In this document: piece after piece, positions 1-8,364 of the stretch
How the letters are laid out: every line of letters starts with the position of its first letter
How positions within the stretch are numbered: position 1 is the stretch's first letter
Origin: Bacillus sp. MM2020_4
Lineage (GTDB): Bacteria; Bacillota; Bacilli; Bacillales; Cytobacillaceae
Assembly (NCBI RefSeq): GCF_011250555.1
Contig: NZ_JAANMZ010000029.1
Coordinates: forward strand, 1-57,753
Direction of reading: 5' to 3'
Length of the DNA: 57,753 bases
The notes under the pieces: generated by a model
Database searches by the model: none
What the model was told of the DNA's origin: nothing
What the model saw: only the letters and a program-made list of their open reading frames with translations
Translations under genes and position numbers: made by a program

Positions 1-71
1 TCCGCTCGACTTGCATGTATTAGGCACGCCGCCAGCGTTCGTCCTGAGCCAGGATCAAACTCTCCAAGAAA
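1..71 (-). rRNA. 16S rRNA, 5' end only (partial)
   Basis: Read on the minus strand, this stretch is the universal start of bacterial 16S rRNA, including AGAGTTTGATCCTGGCTCAG followed by the GACGAACGCTGGCGGCGTG block. The mature 5' end is placed near position 71 by alignment with the Bacillus 16S start (TTT..CGGAGAG). The rest of the gene lies beyond the left edge of the window. Confidence 0.97.
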
Positions 72-150
72 GTTGATTAGCTCATTTGTTACGTTGGCAT
101 AGTTTCATATATATTGAAACTAAAAAAATTGTTTGTTGACGTTTTTGTTT

Positions 151-170
151 GTTTAGTTTTCAAAGAACAA
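151..170 (-). promoter_or_regulatory. rRNA leader boxA-like / processing element
   Basis: On the minus strand this reads TTGTTCTTTGAAAACTAAAC, the element typically found in Bacillus rRNA leaders between the last promoter and the 16S gene. By family knowledge it serves antitermination (Nus factors) and lies near the 16S processing stem. Confidence 0.7.
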
Positions 171-216
171 AACTGTATTTTATAATATTCTGTCTACTAA
201 TCTAGCAACATTTATT

Positions 217-245
217 ATAGTAACATAACATTTTTTCGATGTCAA
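217..245 (-). promoter_or_regulatory. rRNA operon promoter P2 (proximal)
   Basis: On the minus strand a perfect -35 TTGACA (240-245) is separated by 17 bases from TACTAT (217-222). It lies about 145 bases upstream of the 16S 5' end, where Bacillus rRNA P2 promoters sit. It is called from consensus and position only. Confidence 0.65.
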
Positions 246-303
246 CTATATTGTTTAATTGTTTTAGTGAACTAAAACTAATATCTCAACAGCGACATTG
301 ACT

Positions 304-332
304 ATCATACTATCTTTTTATTCGTTCGTCAA
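304..332 (-). promoter_or_regulatory. rRNA operon promoter P1 (distal)
   Basis: On the minus strand TTGACG (327-332), a 17-base spacer and TATGAT (304-309) form a good sigma-A promoter 87 bases upstream of the proximal one. The tandem spacing is typical of Bacillus rrn operons. The region also separates this operon from the divergent YitT gene at 485. Confidence 0.6.
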
Positions 333-484
333 TCATGTAATTTAAAATCTTTATAAGCATTATAAACCTACCTTCCTTACCTTTTCTAAGCGTCACAAAC
401 ATTTCGCTGGTCAATCTCTTTTTTTCCTTATACACTCTACATGGATACTTGACTTTTCAACCATCAATGGAACAATCGAGGTGC

Positions 485-1312
485 ATGAAAGTGAAACAAA
501 CTGTTATACAAACTATTGCAGTAACTTTTTTTTCTATCGTTATGGCTTACGCACTCAATACCTTTCTTATTCCTCATCAAGTATTAACCGGAGGAATTGC
601 CGGGGTAGCGATCATCTTACATAATTATTTACCTATAAATACCGGTTGGATCATCCTTGCTATTAATCTTCCATTATTTATCGTGGGTTATTATTATTTA
701 GGGAAAAAATTTATGTTTTTAACCGTTTATTCTGTGATCCTCCTATCCGTTTCAATGAAGATTATTCCTGTCACCGCCTTTAACGATGACATTTTGCTAT
801 CAAGTGTGTTTGGCGGTGTTCTATTCGGATTGAGTGTTGGGGCAAATATCCGTGTGGGTGCATCAGCCGGAGGAGTGGATATTATTAGTTTAATTTTAGC
901 CAAGAAAAAGGATATGTCTGTTGGCTTTATTATCACTTGCTTAAATTATTCAATTGTCCTAGTTTCCGCTCTCGTATTTGGGGTTGATAAGACACTTTAT
1001 ACTCTTTTTGCGATATTTGCTTCCGGAAAGGCCGTTGATACGGTTCATACGAACCACATGAAGTTAACAGTAACCATCGTGACAGAAAAATGGAGGGAAG
1101 TAAGTGAAGCCTTACTTCAATTGCATCCGCGTGGAATTACGATGACCGATGCCGAGGGGGTTTATTCCCATCACCCCAAAAAAGTTTTAACAACCGTTAT
1201 AACAAAATATGAATTAGCGGAAACGAAAGAAACGATTAAGAAACATGACTCCGCGGCATTTGTCCATATTACAAGGGCAATAGAAGTAATGGGTAAATTT
1301 CGGAGAGATTAA
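485..1312 (+). CDS. YitT family membrane protein with DUF2179 domain
   Basis: A 275-aa integral membrane protein of the YitT/YpjC family. The N-terminal half has about five membrane segments with the family signatures NTFLIPHQVLTGG and IRVGASAGGVDI. The C-terminal third (about 190-275) is the soluble DUF2179 domain, with ITMTDAEGVYS and an ending like VMGKF. No transport substrate is established for the family. The ATG at 485 is preferred over 449 because its N-terminus aligns with the paralogue at 40003 (both reach FLIPHQVL after about 25 residues) and a GAGG lies just upstream. It is divergent from the rRNA operon. This is one of four YitT-family genes in the window. Confidence 0.85.
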   Translation: MKVKQTVIQTIAVTFFSIVMAYALNTFLIPHQVLTGGIAGVAIILHNYLPINTGWIILAINLPLFIVGYYYLGKKFMFLTVYSVILLSVSMKIIPVTAFNDDILLSSVFGGVLFGLSVGANIRVGASAGGVDIISLILAKKKDMSVGFIITCLNYSIVLVSALVFGVDKTLYTLFAIFASGKAVDTVHTNHMKLTVTIVTEKWREVSEALLQLHPRGITMTDAEGVYSHHPKKVLTTVITKYELAETKETIKKHDSAAFVHITRAIEVMGKFRRD

Positions 1313-1382
1313 AAGGTTTAGAACATTTTTTTCTAGGAAAAGCTACTGTAGTAAAACATTTTTGAAAGGAGTTGCTGCTACA

Positions 1383-1517
1383 GTGAGCATGTATTCACGG
1401 AAAAAAGAAGAGGATGATTTTGTTACTCCTTTGGAACAAGAGCAGGTAGATAATTCTAGTCAAAATGACAAAATAGCAGAGTTCGATGAATATGGGACTG
1501 CCCTAAACGATATTTAA
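1383..1517 (+). CDS. Small hypothetical acidic protein (44 aa)
   Basis: A short reading frame starting at GTG (alternative ATG at 1389) behind AAAGGAG at 1365-1371. It encodes a hydrophilic, acidic 44-residue peptide containing MYSRKKEEDDF and the ending TALNDI. It ends just before a strong bidirectional terminator, which supports it being the last transcribed unit. It has no signal peptide or membrane segment. The function is not recognised; the ribosome site and terminator support it being real. Confidence 0.5.
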   Translation: MSMYSRKKEEDDFVTPLEQEQVDNSSQNDKIAEFDEYGTALNDI

Positions 1518-1524
1518 TAACCAT

Positions 1525-1576
1525 AAAAAACAGATTGCCATATGAGAATCCCCTCAAATGGCAATCTGTTTTTTTT
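1525..1576. terminator. Bidirectional intrinsic terminator
   Basis: Perfect arms ACAGATTGCCAT and ATGGCAATCTGT are flanked by A and T runs, so it can work for the small plus-strand gene and for the minus-strand methyltransferase whose stop codon lies in the T run. Confidence 0.85.
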
Positions 1577-2345
1577 ACCGTTTGATTGCTTTTAAAACAA
1601 CAGCCTCTCCCTGAAAAGAATTCACTTGATCCGCCTCGAAAACAACTCTAAATTTATTTTTGATTTTCTCAGAGGCTCCTTTCATATATTCCGCTAATTT
1701 TTCCTTTTCGTCTTGTGATAGATTCATCCGATTACCCCATGGATCAAAACGGAAGGTCTTTTCGAAACGATGCCATTCAAAAATTTCAAAACCGGCTAGT
1801 TCTAGCATGCGAAGCCACTCACTTTTCTTCCAGGCGCGGAAATGACTATAATCCCGCCATTTTTCGATTGTATTATAAAATTGATCGAAATGATCTTCTT
1901 CTGGAACGACATTATCGTCGAGTAAAAATTGACCATCGGGTTTAAGAACACGATGTACTTCTTCAATGAACCTTTCTACATTAGGAAAATGATGCGGGGC
2001 AATCCTGCAGGTTACCATATCAAATGCTTCATTAGAAAATGGGAGATTCTCCGCATCCCCATGAACAAACTCAACATTTTGATGCCCGTTCCCTTTAATA
2101 AACTTTTCCGCAACAGCTAAAATTTCAGGTGTTAAATCAACAGCGGTTACCTTTTTTACATACGGTGCAAAGGCATTTGCAGTATGACCGCCACCGGTTG
2201 CAATATCCAGCAGCTTTTCTTCCCCATTAATCGAGGCCATTTCCAAGAGCTTCCCCAAGTCTTTTCCATCTTTATGAATGGTACTGGTTACATATGAATC
2301 AGCACTTTTTCCGAATTGCTTTTGTACATCCTTTTTAAAATCCAT
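1575..2345 (-). CDS. Class I SAM-dependent methyltransferase
   Basis: A 256-aa soluble methyltransferase of the UbiE/YcgJ-like group. It shows motif I LDIATGGGHTANAF (about residues 45-58), the acidic post-I residue in VTAVDLTPE, motif II region HGDAENLPFSNEAFD and a motif III-like LKPDGQFLLDD. By family it moves a methyl group from S-adenosylmethionine to a small molecule; the substrate is unknown. Start ATG behind GGGGGATG. It is a single gene with its own terminator. It lacks the extra features that would define a ubiquinone or menaquinone enzyme, so no symbol is given. Confidence 0.85.
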   Translation of the reverse strand: MDFKKDVQKQFGKSADSYVTSTIHKDGKDLGKLLEMASINGEEKLLDIATGGGHTANAFAPYVKKVTAVDLTPEILAVAEKFIKGNGHQNVEFVHGDAENLPFSNEAFDMVTCRIAPHHFPNVERFIEEVHRVLKPDGQFLLDDNVVPEEDHFDQFYNTIEKWRDYSHFRAWKKSEWLRMLELAGFEIFEWHRFEKTFRFDPWGNRMNLSQDEKEKLAEYMKGASEKIKNKFRVVFEADQVNSFQGEAVVLKAIKR

Positions 2346-2453
2346 GTTTCATCCCCCCGAAATTCCTTTATACCATCATTGTATTGCACTAAGGTTATAA
2401 AGAAAATGACAGGTAATTTATGAATTTCAATAAGAAAAAGTTATCAAGCCAGT

Positions 2454-3206
2454 TTATTTAACTTCAAGCACGATCGGGCAATGGTCACTGCCCATCACAT
2501 TGCAATGAATATCAGCAGATAGTAGGTTCTCACGTAATGCTTCAGACACGATAAAATAATCAATCCGCCAGCCGATATTCCGTTCACGGACCTTCATCAT
2601 ATAAGACCACCATGTATAGGCACCCTCTTGATTTGGATAAAAGTGGCGATAGCTATCCACAAATCCCGCAGAAAGTAAGTCTGTCATCTTTCCCCGTTCC
2701 TCATCTGTAAATCCAGAGTTCCCCACATTGGTTTTTGCATTCCTTAGGTCTATCTCTTGATGGGCAACATTTAAATCCCCGCAAAAAATAACAGGCTTTA
2801 GTTTATCTAATTCCTGCAAGTGTTCCAGAATTCGATTCTCCCATTCAAGTCGATAACCGATTCTAGCTAAATCTCTTTGTGAATTAGGGGTATAGACATT
2901 CACCAAAAAAAACTGGTCAAACTCTAAGGTAAGAATTCGGCCTTCCTCTTCACTCTCATCGGTTCCTACCCCATATCGAACAGAAAGCGGCTCCTTCTTG
3001 GTAAATACAGCCGTACCGGAGTAGCCCTTCTTTATCGCATAGTTCCAGTATTGGTGATATCCATCAAGCTCAAGACTAATTTGACCCTCTTGCAATTTTG
3101 TTTCCTGCACACAGAAGATATCTGCGTCAACATCCTGAAAATAATCTAAGAATCCTTTTTTCACACAAGCCCTAAGGCCATTTACATTCCAAGAAACTAG
3201 TTTCAT
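2454..3206 (-). CDS. exoA: Exodeoxyribonuclease III (AP endonuclease)
   Basis: A 250-aa member of the exonuclease III/APE1 family, close to the 252 aa of B. subtilis ExoA. Metal- and DNA-binding signatures are present: WNVNGLRA (residues 6-13), the QETKLQ glutamate motif, CGDLNVAHQEID with the catalytic Asp-Asn pair, and the terminal GSDHCPI with the catalytic His. It cuts DNA at abasic sites and degrades 3' ends in base excision repair. Start ATG behind GGGGAAGG. It appears to be transcribed alone. Confidence 0.93.
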   Translation of the reverse strand: MKLVSWNVNGLRACVKKGFLDYFQDVDADIFCVQETKLQEGQISLELDGYHQYWNYAIKKGYSGTAVFTKKEPLSVRYGVGTDESEEEGRILTLEFDQFFLVNVYTPNSQRDLARIGYRLEWENRILEHLQELDKLKPVIFCGDLNVAHQEIDLRNAKTNVGNSGFTDEERGKMTDLLSAGFVDSYRHFYPNQEGAYTWWSYMMKVRERNIGWRIDYFIVSEALRENLLSADIHCNVMGSDHCPIVLEVK

Positions 3207-3304
3207 TTTACTGCCTTCCCCCTTGCTCGTTACTATTTTTATATGTATGGATAGGAGACATTTTACCAGTTTGGGACTATAAGGGGAAGTAATCCGTTTA
3301 AATC

Positions 3305-3332
3305 ATAAAATAAGACAGCCTTTACTGCCTTT
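3305..3332 (-). terminator. Intrinsic terminator after the YibQ-like gene
   Basis: On the minus strand AAGGCAG pairs with CTGTCTT (one G-U) around a short loop and is followed by a U-rich stretch immediately after the stop codon at 3336. Confidence 0.6.
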
Positions 3333-3335
3333 TTC

Positions 3336-4121
3336 TCATAGAACCAGTTGTTTTTCAATCAATTTTTCAGCAAGTAGCTTTGAAACCGGGACAATTTTAA
3401 TCTTTCGTTTTTGAAATTCATCCATTGATTGAAAAACGCCTACCGAACAAACCTTTCCAGTTACTCCTACATGACCAATGGCAATTCCTTGACCCATAAA
3501 TTCTGCTATCCTTGCTAGTCTGGACATTTGTTTTCTGGTATATGCTGAGGAAGCGATGTCGTCTAAAAATACATCTCTTTTTAACAATGGGACTCCCATT
3601 TCCAATGCTAATTCGGGGAATTTACTTTCCGGACTTGTCCCACTATCAACGATATAAAGTCCCCTTTCCTTAGCCACCTCTACGATCACCCTGACGATTT
3701 TTTCATCATCAACTGCACGTGAGCCCATGTGATTATTAAGTCCAACAGCATAGGGAACACTTTTAATTGCCTCTTCTACTCGTTTCCTTACTTCTTTTGG
3801 AGGGAGATCAACAGTTATCGGCTTGGGCCCAAGCCATGACTTTTTGCCTTTTTTCGGTTCCATTGGTAAATGTATCATGACTTCGAAACCATTTTGATGT
3901 GCCCATTCAGCATGTGCTTTGGAATTCTGCGTAAAAGGCATAACTGCGGCTGTGATCGGAATATTTCCTTCTAAAAAATCCCGGACTCCTCCAGTACCGC
4001 CGCCAAAATCATCAATGATAATAGCGGCCTTCAGTTCTTTGGTTTCCTTTTTATCCTCCGCGGCATTTGTTTGGAGTGGTAATAATAAAAATGTGGAGAG
4101 GACTAGGGCAAACTTTTTCAT
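3336..4121 (-). CDS. Divergent polysaccharide deacetylase (YibQ family), exported
   Basis: A 261-aa protein with an N-terminal signal peptide (MKKF, hydrophobic core, AEDKKE after the cleavage region). The deacetylase-like barrel of the YibQ/DUF610 family follows: AAIIIDDFGGG (catalytic Asp pair), ITAAVMPF, MIHLPMEP, LNNHMGS and a YIVDSGT block. Members are thought to act on extracellular polysaccharide or peptidoglycan; the activity is unproven. The ATG at 4121 is chosen over 4133 because GGAGG sits seven bases upstream of it. It is followed by its own terminator. Confidence 0.82.
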   Translation of the reverse strand: MKKFALVLSTFLLLPLQTNAAEDKKETKELKAAIIIDDFGGGTGGVRDFLEGNIPITAAVMPFTQNSKAHAEWAHQNGFEVMIHLPMEPKKGKKSWLGPKPITVDLPPKEVRKRVEEAIKSVPYAVGLNNHMGSRAVDDEKIVRVIVEVAKERGLYIVDSGTSPESKFPELALEMGVPLLKRDVFLDDIASSAYTRKQMSRLARIAEFMGQGIAIGHVGVTGKVCSVGVFQSMDEFQKRKIKIVPVSKLLAEKLIEKQLVL

Positions 4122-4182
4122 ATTTACCTCCAATAGTAAAGTGTGAAATTAACTTGCCCGTATTCATTTAGTTTGATTCTAC

Positions 4183-4212
4183 ACAAAGGGAGAGCTATTC
4201 ATTAGCTCTCCC
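4183..4212 (-). terminator. Intrinsic terminator after ppiB
   Basis: Perfect arms GGGAGAGCT and AGCTCTCCC around a seven-base loop; the minus strand continues into UUUGU. It lies eight bases beyond the ppiB stop codon. Confidence 0.8.
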
Positions 4213-4220
4213 TGATTTTA

Positions 4221-4661
4221 CTATTCTTCGTCAAATACCTTAACCTCGACCATTTTGTCGCCATTTCTCATTGCTTTTGCTGCTTCAAGTCCGGAAGTAA
4301 CTTGACCAAAGACGGTATGAACACCGTTTAGGTGCGGTTGTGATTCGTGGACGATAAAGAACTGGCTTCCACCTGTGTCTTTACCCGCATGTGCCATTGA
4401 TAATGCACCAGGGATATGTTTGTGTGGGTTCCCTTCCGTCTCACATTTGATTGTGTATCCAGGTCCACCAGTTCCACGGCCTTCAGGGCAGCCCCCTTGG
4501 CTTACAAAACCAGGAATAACACGGTGGAAGGTTAATCCATCGTAGAAACCTTTTTTAATCAATGTTTCAAAATTCTCTACAGTTCCCGGTGCTTCATTTG
4601 GAAATAAATCAAACTCAATTTTCTCGCCGTTCTCCATTAATATGTATCCTTTTTTCGCCAC
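4221..4661 (-). CDS. ppiB: Peptidyl-prolyl cis-trans isomerase, cyclophilin type
   Basis: A 146-aa cytoplasmic cyclophilin (B. subtilis PpiB has 143 aa). Core motifs are [42 protein letters not shown] and [11 protein letters not shown], containing the active-site Arg, Phe and Gln of the family. It speeds up proline isomerisation during folding. The GTG at 4661 is preferred over the upstream ATG at 4703 because AAAGGAGTG lies seven bases in front of it; the upstream extension would be atypical for the family. Confidence 0.93.
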   Translation of the reverse strand: MAKKGYILMENGEKIEFDLFPNEAPGTVENFETLIKKGFYDGLTFHRVIPGFVSQGGCPEGRGTGGPGYTIKCETEGNPHKHIPGALSMAHAGKDTGGSQFFIVHESQPHLNGVHTVFGQVTSGLEAAKAMRNGDKMVEVKVFDEE

Positions 4662-4775
4662 TTGAAAACACTCCTTTATGTAAAAATCATTTTTATCATA
4701 CACTTTTCTCTAAAGAAAAGAAAGTTTAGACACCTCAAAAACTTCCTTTAACGAATCATATTCCCCGCATCATTG

Positions 4776-4784
4776 TGATATAAT
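4776..4784 (+). promoter_or_regulatory. Extended -10 promoter of putative small RNA
   Basis: TG-A-TATAAT is a perfect extended -10 element in a region with no plus-strand gene. No good -35 is seen at 17 bases (TCATAT), which extended -10 promoters tolerate. Transcription would start about 4791. Confidence 0.6.
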
Positions 4785-4790
4785 AGAGAT

Positions 4791-4905
4791 ACCCCTTCCG
4801 CACATTCGCTTGTTGCGGGACACTTAACCACTGTACGGACGGAAGGGGTCCTCTGTTGTCACTTTTGTGGCATCACGGAAGCCGGGGCTATTGCCCCGGC
4901 TTTTT
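4791..4905 (+). ncRNA. Putative stand-alone small RNA (about 115 nt)
   Basis: Between ppiB and the membrane-protein gene (both minus strand) the plus strand carries a complete transcription unit without an ORF. The predicted transcript starts with ACCCCTTCCG (4791-4800), which pairs perfectly with CGGAAGGGGT (4840-4849). It continues through a single-stranded linker and ends in the GC-rich terminator GCCGGGGC-TATT-GCCCCGGC followed by five Ts (4882-4905). An alternative hairpin CCGCA..TGCGG overlaps the first stem. No downstream plus-strand gene exists, so it is not a leader. No known family was recognised. A trans-acting regulator or a sporulation RNA are possibilities only. Confidence 0.6.
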
Positions 4906-4908
4906 GGT

Positions 4909-5352
4909 TTAACTATTTTGCTCCCCCCCCCTGTCAAAAAACAGTGTAATAATGGTTAAGAACAGCAAATACCCAAAAAATGTATACATATGATGCCACC
5001 TATCAGCATGGACAAACAACCCCAATACTTCTAATAATTTTTCAAAAATCGGCATCAACAAGCTGGCAAAAAGAATGATTCCCCCCTTCCCCCATTTATT
5101 TACCTGCGAAATAGCGCGTAAAAAGACCAGCACGAGTATCGGAAGGCCTATTAAGGTAAACGAAATATTGATCGAGAATATCTCAGGAAATGGCCTCTTC
5201 GGGAACTGGTAGAGTTCTTTACCGACAAAGTATAGATCTAAATAGGTTCCAAGCAAGGAAGCAAGCACGATACTTGCAAGATACTTAAAAGGTAATCGCT
5301 TTTTTTGCCAGGGTTGCAAGCTCGAGCCGTTCAAGTGTTTTACAGTATTCAT
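4909..5352 (-). CDS. CBO0543-like small integral membrane protein
   Basis: A 147-aa membrane protein with about four hydrophobic segments (roughly 22-45, 62-82, 90-112, 120-140). The block TYLDLYFV...FPKRPFPEIF is reminiscent of the CBO0543 family of Bacillus/Clostridium membrane proteins, whose function is unknown. The ATG at 5352 has GGGGAG eight bases upstream, although this makes it overlap the preceding gene by 68 bases in another frame, which suggests translational coupling. A run of nine Gs near the 3' end (positions 4923-4931) encodes part of DRGGEQNS and could slip. Confidence 0.6.
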   Translation of the reverse strand: MNTVKHLNGSSLQPWQKKRLPFKYLASIVLASLLGTYLDLYFVGKELYQFPKRPFPEIFSINISFTLIGLPILVLVFLRAISQVNKWGKGGIILFASLLMPIFEKLLEVLGLFVHADRWHHMYTFFGYLLFLTIITLFFDRGGEQNS

Positions 5353-6391
5353 ATTTTATCTCCCCATCAATCATTTCATCGTCTTCTGTTAAATAATCGA
5401 CAACTTGCCAATCTTCAAACCAATCCCCTTTTTCCGCTACATCCTGGCTAACATTTTTCCAGGCATTTTCGAGGGTTGGACTATAAATCTTTCGTGCTCC
5501 TTTCCTAAGCTGGCAGGTTTTTAAGCGAAGCTGATAGGGAAAACCAGGCATTCCTTCATTAACATTATTGAAGATATTCGGCCAGTAATCCTTTCTCGAC
5601 CCCGTATGCGGCGTGCTTTTCGCCCACTCAAGCACCTGTTGGTGTATTTCCTTGTTTTTAAAAAGAATCGTATACAGTCGTTTTCCCAGTAAAATCCGCT
5701 CATGGAGTGATTCAAACTGGTGGAGTGTTTGTCCGCTAAGCTGGTTTTTCCCATATGGAAAAAGGATATGGTTAAAAGAAAGCCAGTCTTGGAGCATAAA
5801 CTCAAATTTGTTTATGACCTCTTTTTGGTACTGTGGATTTTGTACCACTCGATTTTCGAGGTAGCTCTGTTCATTGATGACCATCGCAATGGTATGGATA
5901 TAAGTGTCTTGATTTTGCCAAAACTGCTGCCAAATCGTTTCCATAAAGGTTGAAATATTTAAAGCAGTAAATAAGTGAAACAGTGGTTTTCGTTGCCGGA
6001 TACTTTCCTCATAAAGCAAAAATTGCGGATAAACGTCTTGAAAAATAAGCCAGTTGCCACGCTCCAAAAAATGAAAAAATAAATTCCGATCTTTTTTTGT
6101 CATTAGTCTTGTAAGAAATTCACCCTTTAAATCAGTCATATTCCAGCCGCCGTTTCTTGATACCATATGCCCGAGAAAGGCCCATTGAATTTCCGAATGA
6201 TGGAGGTAAAAGTCAAGATATGCCTTAGTTCTTGTTACATTGTTAAGATTATGTTCCCTTGTTTTGCTTCTAACCCTCTCAAGCAGCATTTCTTCACCTT
6301 TTGTTAATTGGATGGCTGATGGAGACTTTTTACTTTTTTTCTTTAGTTCTTCCGTTATACTTTGGAGCGGCGTTTTCACTCGATTTCGCAT
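5285..6391 (-). CDS. DUF2515 family protein (YppC-like)
   Basis: A 368-aa soluble protein resembling B. subtilis YppC. Recognisable blocks are NNVTRTKAYLDFY, HPEIQWAFLGH-like (here HHSEIQWAFLGHMVSRNGG), ERGNWLIFQDVYPQFLLYEES and FPYGKNQL. The biochemical role of DUF2515 is not known. The start is uncertain: the in-frame ATG at 6391 lies 18 bases after GGAGG, separated by a run of eight Ts, and an ATT nine bases upstream would be better spaced. It is divergent from the cyclase gene and overlaps the following membrane-protein gene. Confidence 0.75.
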   Translation of the reverse strand: MRNRVKTPLQSITEELKKKSKKSPSAIQLTKGEEMLLERVRSKTREHNLNNVTRTKAYLDFYLHHSEIQWAFLGHMVSRNGGWNMTDLKGEFLTRLMTKKDRNLFFHFLERGNWLIFQDVYPQFLLYEESIRQRKPLFHLFTALNISTFMETIWQQFWQNQDTYIHTIAMVINEQSYLENRVVQNPQYQKEVINKFEFMLQDWLSFNHILFPYGKNQLSGQTLHQFESLHERILLGKRLYTILFKNKEIHQQVLEWAKSTPHTGSRKDYWPNIFNNVNEGMPGFPYQLRLKTCQLRKGARKIYSPTLENAWKNVSQDVAEKGDWFEDWQVVDYLTEDDEMIDGEIKYEYCKTLERLELATLAKKAITF

Positions 6392-6481
6392 AAAAAAAAT
6401 GGCACATTACCTCCCTTATGAATTCTCCTGCCCTAATGAGAATATGTATAGATGAGAATAGTTTATGGGAGAGGAATGAAT

Positions 6482-8356
6482 GTGAATATGACTGCTGTGA
6501 AGGCTGGCATCGATTGGATCATAGGAATGCTTCGAAAAGATCAATCTCCCGACGGCTCATGGGACTATCCATTTGAAACAGGAATATCCACAGATGCCTA
6601 TATGATCATTTTATTACGGACATTGGAAATAAATGATGAGGAATTAATTCAAGGACTGACGAAGAGGATTTTAAGCAGACAAGGGCAAAATGGTGCCTGG
6701 AAACTTTTTTATGATGAGGGAACCGGGAACCTGGCGGCAACAGTTGAGGCCTATTATGCGTTGTTATATTCGGGTTACTATCAGAAAGAAGATACCCCCA
6801 TGCGGGCTGCAAAAAAATTTATCTTAGCAAATGGCGGTTTAGAGGAAGTTGGCATGTATACAAAGGTGATGCTTTCTTTAACCGGACAGTATAAATGGCC
6901 CTCTACTTCTCCGCTGCCTATTGAAGTCGTTCTCCTGCCATTACATTTTCCAATAAACTTTTATTCATTTTCAGTATTTGGCAGGGCCAATCTTGCCCCC
7001 ATTATGATCATTGCCGATAAAAAATTTACGATGAAAACGGATCACAGTCCGGACCTGTCACATTTACACTTACATCGGAATGAGGTTGATCAATGGTCAC
7101 GTTCCGACGAATACCGTTCGTTGTTTTCTTTTATCGAAGACGGGGTTACAAATTTACTAGGATTACCAGAACAGCTCCATAAGTTAGCCATTGATCGGGC
7201 CAAAAAGTATATGCTAGACCGGATTGAACCGGACGGAACATTCTATAGCTATTACAGCTGTACCTTTTTAATGATTTTTGCGCTTTTATCGCTCGGATAT
7301 GAAAAAACGGATCCCGTTATAACAAAAGCTATTGAAGGGATAAAGTCGATGAAATGTGAAATTAAGGACTTACCCCATATGCAATATACAACAGCCAACC
7401 TGTGGAACACGGCGTTAATCGGCTTTGGTTTGCAAACAGCTGGGGTGGTACCTAATGATCCGATGGTTGTCAAGGCGAATCGCTACCTGCTCGAACGGCA
7501 GCATCATAAGTTTGGAGACTGGGTGATTCATAATCCGAAAACGATGCCAGGCGGATGGGGTTTCTCTGCTGTGAATACGATTCTCCCGGATGTGGATGAC
7601 ACGACCGCTGCGTTGAGGTCTATATCGAGGATCGCCCCCACTGAATTGCAAGCGTGGGAGCGCGCGATCACATGGGTTCTGTCGATGCAAAATGATGATG
7701 GCGGCTGGCCTGCCTTTGAAAGAAAGGCAAATTCTAAATTATTGCAGTTTCTTCCGATTGAAAAAGCAGAGTTTTTATTAGCTGATCCTTCCTGTGCCGA
7801 TTTAACAGGCCGAACGCTCGAATTCTTCGGTCATTATACCAATTTATCGACTGAGCATACCGCCATAAAAAGAGGAATTCATTGGCTTTTGAAAGATCAG
7901 GAAAAGGACGGTTCCTGGTACGGGCGATGGGGAATCTGTTATATTTACGGGACCTGGGCAGCCATCACGGGGCTGTCGGCCGTTGGTGTTGCGGCGGATC
8001 ACTCCTCTATCCAAAAAGCTGTTGATTGGTTGAGGAGGATTCAAAACAACGATGGAGGCTGGGGGGAATCTTGCCATAGTGATAGTAAAAAATCGTATGC
8101 TCCTCTGAAGGCAAGCACTTTAACACATACTGCCTGGGCCATTGATGCTCTGATTACCGTTTCAGAAAAACCGTCGCCGGAGATTGAAAAGGGGATTAAC
8201 TATATAGCAGGAGCGCTTAAGAATGATGACTGGACGACTGATTATCCAAAGGGACAAGGGATGGCGGGTGGATTTTATATTCATTATCACGGCTATCGGT
8301 ATATTTTCCCTTTGCTTGCTCTAGTACACTACCGTGAAAAATTTGAATCTAAATAA
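6482..8356 (+). CDS. sqhC: Squalene-hopene / tetraprenyl-beta-curcumene cyclase family
   Basis: About 624 aa, the usual size of class II triterpene cyclases (B. subtilis SqhC 632 aa). The general-acid motif DVDD is encoded at 7589-7600. Several QW repeats are visible (QSPDGSW near the N-terminus, QNDDGGW, DQEKDGSW, QNNDGGW). It protonates and cyclises squalene or C35 terpenes at the membrane surface to give hopanoid- or sesquarterpene-type lipids; sequence alone does not separate these. The GTG at 6482 (GAGAGG seven bases upstream) or ATG at 6488 fit better than the ATG at 6452. It is monocistronic, divergent from the DUF2515 gene and followed by tandem hairpins. Confidence 0.88.
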   Translation: MNMTAVKAGIDWIIGMLRKDQSPDGSWDYPFETGISTDAYMIILLRTLEINDEELIQGLTKRILSRQGQNGAWKLFYDEGTGNLAATVEAYYALLYSGYYQKEDTPMRAAKKFILANGGLEEVGMYTKVMLSLTGQYKWPSTSPLPIEVVLLPLHFPINFYSFSVFGRANLAPIMIIADKKFTMKTDHSPDLSHLHLHRNEVDQWSRSDEYRSLFSFIEDGVTNLLGLPEQLHKLAIDRAKKYMLDRIEPDGTFYSYYSCTFLMIFALLSLGYEKTDPVITKAIEGIKSMKCEIKDLPHMQYTTANLWNTALIGFGLQTAGVVPNDPMVVKANRYLLERQHHKFGDWVIHNPKTMPGGWGFSAVNTILPDVDDTTAALRSISRIAPTELQAWERAITWVLSMQNDDGGWPAFERKANSKLLQFLPIEKAEFLLADPSCADLTGRTLEFFGHYTNLSTEHTAIKRGIHWLLKDQEKDGSWYGRWGICYIYGTWAAITGLSAVGVAADHSSIQKAVDWLRRIQNNDGGWGESCHSDSKKSYAPLKASTLTHTAWAIDALITVSEKPSPEIEKGINYIAGALKNDDWTTDYPKGQGMAGGFYIHYHGYRYIFPLLALVHYREKFESK

Positions 8357-8364
8357 ACATAAGG

